Assembly (NCBI RefSeq): GCF_027912675.1
Contig: NZ_CP115757.1
Location: 62,001-126,000 of the forward strand
Source of the DNA: Paracoccus sp. SCSIO 75233
GTDB taxonomy: Bacteria; Pseudomonadota; Alphaproteobacteria; Rhodobacterales; Rhodobacteraceae
Direction: 5' to 3'
DNA: 64,000 nucleotides
The position numbers were made by a program, and so were the translations under genes. Below, piece by piece: positions 7,741 through 14,679 of the stretch. The notes under the pieces were generated by a model, which did not search any database, was not told the origin of the DNA, and saw only the letters and a list, made by a program, of their open reading frames with translations. Each line of letters opens with the position of its first letter. The first letter of the stretch is position 1.

Positions 7741-8342
7741 CTGTTCAAAGCCTGCCTGACAGGCGGGTTTTCGGGCAGCAGCACGCCGCCATCGGTCGGC
7801 TTCCAGTTGCGCAAGTCGGCTTCAGTTGCGTCGTATGCGGGCCGCGTGACCAGTGAGAATTCAAACAACACCACCGCCAGCAACAGCCGAATGAGCGCAT
7901 TGCCCTCTGCCGGGTCTTCCTCCGTGGTCTCCTCCGCACCCTCGATAGGCGCGACCCTGAACCCCGGCGACAGTCCGGTAATCAGTCCCGCCGCGAACGC
8001 TGCCAAGAAGTCCTGAACCCACGACGTTCGCTGAATTTCAAGCGTCAGTTCAGCCTCGAACAGCAGAGCCTCGGGCGTGTCATTGAAGATCAGCGTTCCG
8101 GCCTTTTTAGACGCCAGCGGGCGGTCAAAACTGTGCCCGACCAGTAGGTGAATTTCACGCTCGGGATCATCGACCGCGAAGCTGAAAGCCCCCGGCGCGA
8201 ATTCTTCCTTGCGTGGACGCTGCCCCTTGCCGCCGCTATGCATGACGGCACGGGACCGATACGGAAACTTACCCCGCAGACGCCGGGAACCATCGCCCGA
8301 CGCCCGCAGTTCAAGTCCGCCTTCATAGGTGGCGGCGTCCAT
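7728..8342 (-). CDS. Prohead protease (HK97 family)
   Basis: A 204-residue caudoviral maturation serine protease. The catalytic His lies in the VGHSFDRPLAS segment and the catalytic Ser in ITGLSPGF, both in the family context. It cleaves the delta domain of the capsid protein during head maturation. It lies one base downstream of the capsid gene and overlaps the adaptor gene. Confidence 0.9.
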   Translation of the reverse strand: MDAATYEGGLELRASGDGSRRLRGKFPYRSRAVMHSGGKGQRPRKEEFAPGAFSFAVDDPEREIHLLVGHSFDRPLASKKAGTLIFNDTPEALLFEAELTLEIQRTSWVQDFLAAFAAGLITGLSPGFRVAPIEGAEETTEEDPAEGNALIRLLLAVVLFEFSLVTRPAYDATEADLRNWKPTDGGVLLPENPPVRQALNRWRA

Positions 8343-8343
8343 A

Positions 8344-9579
8344 TTACGCAGCCAGCCCGGTCAGGATGCGGGTTTGCAGACCACGCGGGACGACAAAATC
8401 CGCCGTGACCAGACCCGTCAGCACCAGCGAACCGGAAGCCGCTTTCGTGTAGGGATCGCGGATCAAGTCAACGCCGCCATAAAGGCCCAGATAACCCGGC
8501 GCGATGCCCTGCACATTCGCGGTCATCAGCGCGGTATCGTCCGGGATCACGTTGCTGGTTGCCGGGGTGCCGACATGCTTGACCAGCCGGTCCCATTCCG
8601 ACACAGCCGTGCCTGCAATCAGGGCGTCGTCCAGATCGGCCCAGATCGCGGGCGTGAAGGCCAGATTGACCTGCGATGCGGAAGTGATCGCGTTCGCCTC
8701 CATGAAGGCCACCACCTCGGCCCGGAACGCGGCCCAAGTCGCCGCGGCCCCGACCGCCGTTTCGGTGATGCCATAGGTCGCTGCGCCGGGGATGATGCCC
8801 AGCGGTTCACCCGTGGCACCCGATCCGTTGATGACCACCCGGTCAAGTTCGGTCCCGATCACCGCGTTCATGTCGCGGCGAATAGCGGCTTCCAGACCCG
8901 CGCCCGCCTGTTTCAGCGCCTTGCGGGTGATGGTCATCTGCGCACCGCCGGTGTGATCCGGGGTCAGGCTGCGTTCGGTCGTCTGGTAGGGGTTTGCCGC
9001 CCCGACATTCGACAGCTCATCCGTCTGCCAGCCAAACACGGCGCCAGACGTGGCGACCGGGAAAGCCAATTCACCCTGCGCAATCTGGATGCGCTGCACC
9101 CCGATCTTTTCCGCGACAGAGCCGGGGAAGATGCGGTCAATGGTCGGGCGGATCGCCTTCGGATTGACCAGATCGGACCCGGATACGGTTTCGCCCGCGC
9201 GGGTTTCCAGCGCCTCGAAGGGAACCGGGATGCCCTGATAACCGCCCTTGGAGCGCATTTCGTCCACGATCTCTTTCGTGGCACCATCCAGCATCCGGCC
9301 TTCATCAAGCGCGAAGGCAACCTGACGCATCTCGAATTTGCCCATCAGGTCCGACCATTCACGATCCGACCGGGTTTCCAGTTCTTCGCCAGCCTCGCGG
9401 CGTTCGGTATCCTCGGCAATGAGCGCCGCGCGATAGCGGGTTTCATTGGAGCGATATTCCGCGTCCAAATCGGTCATGGAACGGGTTTCGTCTTCGGTCG
9501 GTTTTTCTTTCCCGACCAGTTCAGACAGCGATTGCCGTATCTCAGATTGACGGCGGCTGATTTTCACAGAATCAAGCAT
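8344..9579 (-). CDS. Major capsid protein (HK97 fold)
   Basis: A 411-residue HK97-type capsid protein. Residues 1-110 are a charged, coiled-coil delta domain that acts as the internal scaffold and would be cut off by the adjacent protease. The capsid domain follows, with PIDR-like IRPTIDRIFPGS, FPVATSGAVFGWQ, the DMNAVIGTELDRVVINGSG loop and a C-terminal YGGVDLIRDPYTKA. A complete capsid gene in an element without tail genes is the central evidence for a capsid-forming satellite. Confidence 0.93.
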   Translation of the reverse strand: MLDSVKISRRQSEIRQSLSELVGKEKPTEDETRSMTDLDAEYRSNETRYRAALIAEDTERREAGEELETRSDREWSDLMGKFEMRQVAFALDEGRMLDGATKEIVDEMRSKGGYQGIPVPFEALETRAGETVSGSDLVNPKAIRPTIDRIFPGSVAEKIGVQRIQIAQGELAFPVATSGAVFGWQTDELSNVGAANPYQTTERSLTPDHTGGAQMTITRKALKQAGAGLEAAIRRDMNAVIGTELDRVVINGSGATGEPLGIIPGAATYGITETAVGAAATWAAFRAEVVAFMEANAITSASQVNLAFTPAIWADLDDALIAGTAVSEWDRLVKHVGTPATSNVIPDDTALMTANVQGIAPGYLGLYGGVDLIRDPYTKAASGSLVLTGLVTADFVVPRGLQTRILTGLAA

Positions 9580-9907
9580 GATTACCTCTTTTGCTCGAAA
9601 GTTTCGCCGTCAGTTCCCTGACAGCCTTTTTCCACGCCTCACGGGCGGGATTCTCTTGCCCCATGCCGACCTCAATCCGCGTTTTCCGCGAATGACAGGA
9701 CGGGCAGAGCGTTTGCAGATTGGTCAGATCGAAGGCGCGTTCGGGCGCATCCCTGACCGGAATAATGTGATCGACCTCAAGACGGCCCTGCGCCCCGCAC
9801 TGGACGCATTTCCAGCCGTCCCGGCGCTTGGCCTGTTGCCTCACACCCTTCCAGCGGGCAGAGCGGATCACCGATGCAGAAAAGCGGTCATAGCGTTTCA
9901 GAGCCAT
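9572..9907 (-). CDS. HNH endonuclease
   Basis: A 111-residue HNH nuclease with paired zinc cysteines (CVQCG and CPSCH), the HNH core EVDHIIPV and the closing NLQTLCPSCHSRK. Phage HNH proteins next to TerL cooperate with terminase in cleaving cos sites, so this gene suggests cos-type packaging. It overlaps both neighbours (terminase and capsid). Confidence 0.9.
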   Translation of the reverse strand: MALKRYDRFSASVIRSARWKGVRQQAKRRDGWKCVQCGAQGRLEVDHIIPVRDAPERAFDLTNLQTLCPSCHSRKTRIEVGMGQENPAREAWKKAVRELTAKLSSKRGNHA

Positions 9908-11430
9908 TGCGCAGCCCTCCGTTTACCCTCGGGGCGGGCAATCATCCTCTGACCCTGTGCGACTGCCAGAACCGTTGCTGCCGTGGCATCAATCCGGCCC
10001 AGAGAACGCGACTTCGCCAGCTTGGCATTGCCCGCCGGGTCTATCAGCGTGATTGCGTCAGACATGGCCGATCTCAGCAGCAGCGACGGCACGCCTTTGA
10101 CCTCGCCGTCAAACAGCGCCCGCCTGAATCTCTCAATGTCTTCGGAGCCGTCTTTCCACCCGAACCCGCGCCAGATGAACGGCACCCGGCCCAGACCGGC
10201 CTTGTCCATCGCCTCGGCGAATTCAGCGTGACGGAAACGGTCGCCACAGATGCAGGCGGGGGTGATGCCGTCCAGCCGCTTGACGATCTCAGCCAGCCAC
10301 GGTCCCGGCGGCACCGTCGCATCACCCAGCGTGAACAACTCGCCGCGTTCCTGCATCTCGACATAGCGACCAGAGACGCCATCAGCCGCGCCCCGGTTCG
10401 CCAGCGACGGATTGCCGGGGAAGGTGCCGACCGCTTCCAGCCGTCCGGTATGTGGCCAGTAGAACGCCGCTGCCGACATGGACCGCGACCCGCCCAGATC
10501 AACGCCCAGAACAACAGGACCGTCACGGGGCGGCAGATCATCGGGATCAACTTCGGATGCCAGCCATTCGTCAACCGTGACCAGAACGCTGCGATCCTCG
10601 GTGCTGACCCGTTCATTGCGGTTGAGATTCCTGAAACTCGACAGTGCCGATCCGCCCCGTGCAATCGCGCGACGGGCTTGTGCGACCAGCCATTCGGGCG
10701 ATGAGCCGATGCCCTCTTTCGCGCCGGGATTGGCTTCCAGCAACGAATCCAGATCATCGGCGGGCAGACCGAACGCGGGGCGATGTTCCTGCACATAGGT
10801 GCCGGGTGGCGGTTCATCCAACCAGCGGCTGAACGTGTTGCTGTCATCAGGCGCAGACGTGGAGATAATCAGCGCCCGACCATCGCGCTTGCCCAGACCC
10901 GACAGGATGGCGTTTTCGAGATTGTCGCCTTTCTCGCGTTCCCAAGCCGCCCGTTCATCCATGACCGCCAGCGTCGGAGCGCCGCCAAGGATGGATTTGC
11001 CATCGGCTGCGATGACCCTCGCCAGCCCGCCGCCGTTGCCCTCGTACTCGACTTCCAGTTTCGACCCGCGCCGGATCGTGAACAGTTCTTGTTCTTCCTC
11101 GGGCAGCCCTTCAATGAAGCCGACCAGAAACTGAAATGCCGTCTTCGCCTGATCTCGATTTCGGGCGGCGAAGATGATCTCGCGTTTCGGCTGGTTATCC
11201 CACGCCCCGACCAGATGACCCAGCGACAGCCCGGCAGACAGCGCCGTCTTGGCGTTGCCGCGACCGATCGACAGCACCCCGACCATAACGCCCGGTGCCA
11301 GTGATCCGCAGACGAATTTCCGCTGATACTTCGCCAGTTTCATCGGACGCCCGGCAAGTTTGCCCTCAGGGATCGTCAGACTGCCAAGGAAATCCAGCGC
11401 CGATGCAGCAAGTTTGGAAGGTCTGCTCAT
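9898..11430 (-). CDS. Large terminase subunit
   Basis: A 510-residue terminase large subunit, the ATPase-nuclease motor that packages DNA. The N-terminal part has an atypical Walker A (SIGRGNAKTALSAG) and a Walker B-like LAVMDERAAW. The C-terminal nuclease has acidic residues in VLGVDLGGSRS, ICGDRF and a late DA. The ATG at 11430 is chosen over 11538: the sequence before it is low-complexity, GGGGGGTGGC precedes it, and the upstream gene's stop overlaps it (ATGA). No small terminase is recognisable beside it. Confidence 0.9.
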   Translation of the reverse strand: MSRPSKLAASALDFLGSLTIPEGKLAGRPMKLAKYQRKFVCGSLAPGVMVGVLSIGRGNAKTALSAGLSLGHLVGAWDNQPKREIIFAARNRDQAKTAFQFLVGFIEGLPEEEQELFTIRRGSKLEVEYEGNGGGLARVIAADGKSILGGAPTLAVMDERAAWEREKGDNLENAILSGLGKRDGRALIISTSAPDDSNTFSRWLDEPPPGTYVQEHRPAFGLPADDLDSLLEANPGAKEGIGSSPEWLVAQARRAIARGGSALSSFRNLNRNERVSTEDRSVLVTVDEWLASEVDPDDLPPRDGPVVLGVDLGGSRSMSAAAFYWPHTGRLEAVGTFPGNPSLANRGAADGVSGRYVEMQERGELFTLGDATVPPGPWLAEIVKRLDGITPACICGDRFRHAEFAEAMDKAGLGRVPFIWRGFGWKDGSEDIERFRRALFDGEVKGVPSLLLRSAMSDAITLIDPAGNAKLAKSRSLGRIDATAATVLAVAQGQRMIARPEGKRRAAQWL

Positions 11431-11756
11431 GCCACCCCCCGGATTTTTTTCGGGAGAGAGAAAGGAACACCCCGCCCCGCGGTGTGTATCCCCCTCCCAA
11501 AGCCGACCATTGGGACCAGAGCACGAAGCGCCAACCACGCGGCCTGTCCGCCCGTCCGTTCGTGGATGACTACCGGACGGCCAGACCGCTTAGCTCTGTT
11601 GATGAAAGGGGTTCTGTGGGAGGCGTCCGCCTCGCCCCCGACCGCCACCCCATGGCTATTAAGGATGTCGCAATTATTAAGACAGGCAACGGCCTGAATA
11701 GGCGGGTTTCGTCTCAATTTTGACGACAGGGTGTCTTCATTTTTAAGACAGGTCAT
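11427..11756 (-). CDS. Orphan protein in the small-terminase position
   Basis: A 109-residue frame with ATGA overlaps at both ends: start overlapping the winged-helix gene, stop overlapping the terminase start. That tight fit supports translation. The first 35 residues are encoded by the repeat array at 11667-11749. The rest (RTPFINRAKRSGRP, TGGQAAWLALRALV, GVPFSLPKKIRG) has no family I recognise and no helix-turn-helix that would identify a small terminase. Confidence 0.5.
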   Translation of the reverse strand: MTCLKNEDTLSSKLRRNPPIQAVACLNNCDILNSHGVAVGGEADASHRTPFINRAKRSGRPVVIHERTGGQAAWLALRALVPMVGFGRGIHTAGRGVPFSLPKKIRGVA

Positions 11757-11805
11757 TTGCGTTTCGTCTCCAAAATTACGACAGTGCTGTCTTCATTATT
11801 GAGAC
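11667..11805. repeat. Five 17-bp GTC-N11-GAC dyads, helically phased
   Basis: Five 17-bp imperfect palindromes occur at 11667-11683, 11711-11727, 11733-11749, 11766-11782 and 11789-11805. Each begins GTC, ends GAC and has an AT-rich centre, for example GTCTTCATTTTTAAGAC. Start-to-start distances are 44, 22, 33 and 23 bp, so all lie on about the same face of the helix. They cover the 3' end of the winged-helix gene and the 5' part of the next one. Iteron origin, operator cluster or packaging site are possible. Confidence 0.8.
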
Positions 11806-12262
11806 GGGGTTTTGTTTTCGTTTTGCCCCCACGGCGTGCTTGTGTGACGGCCATCTTCACCGGGAAGTCGTGACCTTCCGACCAGTTCAGGAACCACTGC
11901 TTGCCCGGACCTTGGACGCCTGCCGGGTTGATCTCGGTCAGCTCATAGGCCGGGGCTTTCCCCTGTCCCTCGACGCCGAGACATGCGCCTTCGGTCTGGA
12001 TGATGAACCCCTTGGCTTGCAAGTCTTGGAAGCCGCGCATTGCAGTGTTGTTGGCACACCCCATACACTCAGCCGCCTGCCGCACAGACAGGCGCAGCTT
12101 ACCGTTGTTGTTGAACTTGGACCCGCGCCACTCGTGCTTGATCCAGACGTAGAGCGCCTGCGCCGTGGGTGACAGCGCCCGCCATGCAGGCGTCTGCATC
12201 ATGGACAGGCGCAGCATGGTTGCCTTCTCGCCGCGTTGCTCGTTGCGCTTATCACGTCCCAT
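11753..12262 (-). CDS. Winged-helix DNA-binding protein, probable replication protein
   Basis: A 169-residue protein with a winged-helix core: WRALSPTAQALYVWIK, then LRLSVRQAAECMG, then RGFQDLQAKGFI. The AYEL strand and a basic C terminus follow. Proteins of this type occur in alphaproteobacterial prophages in replication or early regions. The ATG at 12262 overlaps the Toprim gene's stop (ATGA). Binding to the dyad array at its own 3' end would be analogous to replication initiators with iterons, but this is an inference. Confidence 0.6.
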   Translation of the reverse strand: MGRDKRNEQRGEKATMLRLSMMQTPAWRALSPTAQALYVWIKHEWRGSKFNNNGKLRLSVRQAAECMGCANNTAMRGFQDLQAKGFIIQTEGACLGVEGQGKAPAYELTEINPAGVQGPGKQWFLNWSEGHDFPVKMAVTQARRGGKTKTKPRLNNEDSTVVILETKRK

Positions 12263-13218
12263 CACACGGCCCCCGGTGCTGGCAGAAGCAGAGTCTGGAT
12301 TTCCTCGCGCTCGCGGTCTTGAGCGTCCAAGTCCTCGCAGAACTGCGTCCAATTAATCCGGCGCTCGATTGCCTCTTTCAGGATTTCAGCGATCTGGTCG
12401 GGCGACAGCGCTTCAAGCTGGCAGGTGCCGCCCTTCCAGCCCTTGGCACGGCTGTCAGAGGCTTTCGCCGGGGCGGTCGGCAGATCGTATTCAGCAACCT
12501 GTTCAGCGGTCAGAGCGATCCGCTCGAACTCGACAGTAATCGTGCCCCATGGCCGATCTGCTTCCACGAATGCGGCCACGTCATCGGCAACTGCGTTGAA
12601 AATAGATTCCCCGCTGGGATCGTAGTCGCCAAGATGCAGGATGATGGCAGGCTTGCCGAATTCGCATATACGGTCAGACAGGTTTTTCTTCGCGGTCAGG
12701 CTGTCGAAGCCGCCCGATGAATAAACCGGCACCGAATACCACTCAGCGACACGGTGAAGCTGTCGCAGCATCCCCGCCGCCTCACACCAGACTTCAATAT
12801 GGTGTTCCTGCGCAGCCAGCCGGTTGCGCTTGTATTGCCTGCCCAGCCCGCGCACATGGCGAATAAAGTCATCCCTGTCCTCGAAATGCCCAAGGCTGTA
12901 GGTGGTTAGCCCGTCATCCCGGATCGCGTCGAAGGGGATCACCTTGCCCCGGCGGGCATTGGCAAGGTGGTGGCAGAGGCGACCATAAGCCGCCTCCGTC
13001 TTGTGATAGCCATGTGCGCCGACCAGGCGATAGAATATCTGGCGACAGGTCAGAGGCCAGTATTCGCTGTATTCGTCCAGAACGGCCTGCACCTGTTCCA
13101 GCAGCGCGCGGGTCTTGGTGCTTGGCTTGTAATCCTCGATATAGCCCCGGTTGCGTTTTTTCGGGCCAGCCTGATTTTCTGCGAACAGGGTGGCGTTGAT
13201 GATGTCCAGATCGCTCAT
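12262..13218 (-). CDS. Toprim protein resembling topoisomerase VI subunit A/Spo11
   Basis: A 318-residue protein. The N-terminal part has a winged-helix segment LTCRQIFYRLVG, which resembles the 5Y-CAP region of TopVI-A/Spo11, including the Tyr. The C-terminal half has a Toprim-like acidic motif, HLGDYDPSGE, preceded by an EVWCEA strand carrying a Glu. Phage relatives exist but their role is not settled; replication or DNA nicking is plausible. The ATG at 13218 has a GGGGG ribosome site, while a TTG at 13233 is less likely. It overlaps genes at both ends. Confidence 0.7.
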   Translation of the reverse strand: MSDLDIINATLFAENQAGPKKRNRGYIEDYKPSTKTRALLEQVQAVLDEYSEYWPLTCRQIFYRLVGAHGYHKTEAAYGRLCHHLANARRGKVIPFDAIRDDGLTTYSLGHFEDRDDFIRHVRGLGRQYKRNRLAAQEHHIEVWCEAAGMLRQLHRVAEWYSVPVYSSGGFDSLTAKKNLSDRICEFGKPAIILHLGDYDPSGESIFNAVADDVAAFVEADRPWGTITVEFERIALTAEQVAEYDLPTAPAKASDSRAKGWKGGTCQLEALSPDQIAEILKEAIERRINWTQFCEDLDAQDREREEIQTLLLPAPGAV

Positions 13219-13454
13219 GCCGCAATCCCCCAATGAAGGGCGATTATGGGGTGACGTGACTCCACGAATGCGGTATGGTCGTAGGTGATTTCAGTGCTCT
13301 GCACATCAGCCCCGGTTGCGCCCGCCAGCGCGCCGGGGTTTTCATTTGCTGTCAGATCAGTGCTAGATGCGGAGGTATCAGGTTCTGCGGAGGTTCCCGC
13401 TTTGTCCTGATACTTTTTTAGGTCTATGTGTTTGTTATATTGTGATTGTTCTTT
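13215..13454 (-). CDS. 3' portion of an ORF split by integration (attP-spanning gene)
   Basis: An open frame ends at 13215 with its stop overlapping the Toprim start (ATGA), but has no ATG or GTG inside the element that gives a good start. On the minus strand it enters from the att repeat. If the element circularises, this frame joins exactly to the GTG at 2222: 77 + 55 + 240 bases = 372, that is 124 codons including the stop, with no interruption. The product would be 123 residues, partly encoded by tRNA antisense, polar and Ser/Thr/Asp-rich at the C-terminal side. No family is recognised. Confidence 0.5.
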   Translation of the reverse strand, partial: KEQSQYNKHIDLKKYQDKAGTSAEPDTSASSTDLTANENPGALAGATGADVQSTEITYDHTAFVESRHPIIALHWGIAA

Positions 13455-13509
13455 GGATTGAAAATCCGCGTGTCGGTGGTTCGAATCCGCCTCCGGGCAC
13501 CATGATTTC
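13455..13509 (+). repeat. attR: right copy of 55-bp direct repeat
   Basis: This copy is identical to 2091-2145 and consists of the 3' half of tRNA-Phe plus seven bases. It lacks the acceptor 5' strand and the D arm, so it is a remnant and not a functional tRNA. It marks the distal end of the element. Host sequence resumes at 13510. Confidence 0.97.
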
Positions 13510-13647
13510 CCCTTTATTTCCTTAATTCCGCTAACGCTCCCGGGTGTCATGGGCTTTGCGAATGGGTCACCACGACTCAATCCTCGCAGTCGCCTAAAAA
13601 TTGTGCAAGAATGATCGTTTAAGGGAGCTGACGCGGGGAGGGCGGGG

Positions 13648-14664
13648 GTGACCAGACAATATATCCGGGCGCGTAGTCTCACTGGGTTGAGAGAGTTGGC
13701 GGCGCAGCATGGCGGCGATCTGCGGGCTGTGCTGACGGATGTGGGGTTGGATCCGGCCTTGCTGGGCAAAGCGGAGGAGCTGATCGATTTTTCAGCTTAT
13801 TGCCGCCTTTTAGAGCATTGTGCTGAACTCTGGCGTTTACCCGATCTGGGGTTTCGGATGGCGCCCTATCATCACCTCGAAATCCTTGGACCCGTGGCGC
13901 TGGTCACCCGGATGGAGCGTAATTTCCGGAACGCGGTTTTGGCGATACTCGATAATCTGGTCGTGTATACGAATATGCTGGTCGCCTCGCTTGAGGAGCA
14001 GGACGACGTGGCGGCGCTTATCCTGTCGGTGCGCAGCCAGCCGCAATCCGCACGGCAATATATCATGCTGGCGCTGGCCGTGTCGCGCAATGTGATCGAG
14101 CAGGCGGCTGGTCATCCGGTGCAGTTTCTGGAGGCGACCTTCAGCGAGGAGGATGGCGGCACAAGGCGTACGGCGGAGGCCCTGTTCGCCTGTCCGGTCC
14201 GTTTCGGGGTCGAGCGGACGGCGCTTTATTTCGATCGCGCGGTTCTGGATCTGGAGCTTGAACGTAGCGATACGGCCTATCACGCCATCATCCAGCGCTA
14301 TCTGTCGACCGAGCGGGCGAGCGCGAGCAGGCGAATTTCTGACGTGGCGCGTAACGAAATCGCGCGGCAGATGGAGCTGGCGGAATGCACGCTGGAAAGT
14401 GTCGCGCACGCGCTTCGGATGGAGCCGCGCAGCCTGCAGCGGCGCCTGAAGGCTGAGGGGACATCCTTCCGCGAACTGGTCGACGAATGGCGGCGCGAGC
14501 GGGCGATGTCGCTGGTGACGATGACCCGGATGCCGCTGTCGGATGTGGCCGATGCGCTTGGTTACGCGCATCAGGCCGTTTTTTCGCGGGCATTCCTCAG
14601 ATGGTACGGGCATGCACCGCTCTCCTATCGCCAGCGTGTGATCGGCATGCAGGAGGCGAGCTGA
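13648..14664 (+). CDS. AraC family transcriptional regulator (OruR/Arabinose-binding type)
   Basis: A 338-residue regulator. The N-terminal 220 residues match the 'arabinose-binding domain' type found in AraC proteins that control alcohol or amine catabolism. The C-terminal 100 residues are the AraC DNA-binding domain, with two helix-turn-helix units (TLESVAHALRMEPRSLQRRL and the PLSDVADALGYAHQAVFSRAF region). It starts at GTG 13648 after a GGGAGGGCGGGG purine tract. It converges on the SDR-GMC-ALDH genes and is their likely regulator. Confidence 0.85.
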   Translation: MTRQYIRARSLTGLRELAAQHGGDLRAVLTDVGLDPALLGKAEELIDFSAYCRLLEHCAELWRLPDLGFRMAPYHHLEILGPVALVTRMERNFRNAVLAILDNLVVYTNMLVASLEEQDDVAALILSVRSQPQSARQYIMLALAVSRNVIEQAAGHPVQFLEATFSEEDGGTRRTAEALFACPVRFGVERTALYFDRAVLDLELERSDTAYHAIIQRYLSTERASASRRISDVARNEIARQMELAECTLESVAHALRMEPRSLQRRLKAEGTSFRELVDEWRRERAMSLVTMTRMPLSDVADALGYAHQAVFSRAFLRWYGHAPLSYRQRVIGMQEAS

Positions 14665-14679
14665 GGCGACGCCTAGAAC

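Larger units (their letters stand above)
2146..13509. mobile_element. Capsid-forming phage satellite (cf-PICI-like) integrated in tRNA-Phe
   Basis: An 11.3 kb element between exact 55-bp att repeats. Gene content: integrase, excisionase-like, regulators, toxin-antitoxin pair, Toprim protein, winged-helix protein, large terminase, HNH nuclease, HK97-type major capsid, prohead protease, adaptor and portal. No tail tube, tape measure, baseplate, fibre, holin, endolysin or small terminase gene is present. A complete tailed phage needs about three times this length. Head and packaging genes plus an integration module without tails is the known pattern of capsid-forming phage-inducible chromosomal islands, which make their own capsids and borrow helper tails. 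All genes but one (4720) lie on the minus strand. A degraded prophage is the alternative, but every frame looks intact and tightly packed, which argues against decay. Confidence 0.85.

Noticed and set aside
5811..11430. Gene transfer agent (RcGTA-like) cluster
   Set aside because: Rhodobacterales GTA clusters have tail and baseplate genes in a about 14-15 kb block and no integrase, att repeats or tRNA insertion. Here the tail genes are missing and the unit is integrated at a tRNA.
11667..11805. CRISPR array
   Set aside because: The repeats are 17-bp dyads with variable AT centres, spaced unevenly by 5-27 bp, within coding sequence, and no cas genes are present.
13455..13509. A second tRNA-Phe gene at the right end of the island
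   Set aside because: It lacks the 5' acceptor strand, D arm and part of the anticodon arm. It is the attR copy of the 3' end.
2146..13509. Complete tailed prophage
   Set aside because: Only head and packaging genes are present; there is no tape measure, tail tube, baseplate, fibre, holin or endolysin.
13215..13769. A 184-codon minus-strand gene crossing attR and the AraC gene start
   Set aside because: The part beyond 13509 is antisense to host DNA and the AraC start. Only the island part (13215-13454) is considered, as the 3' part of the attP-spanning frame.
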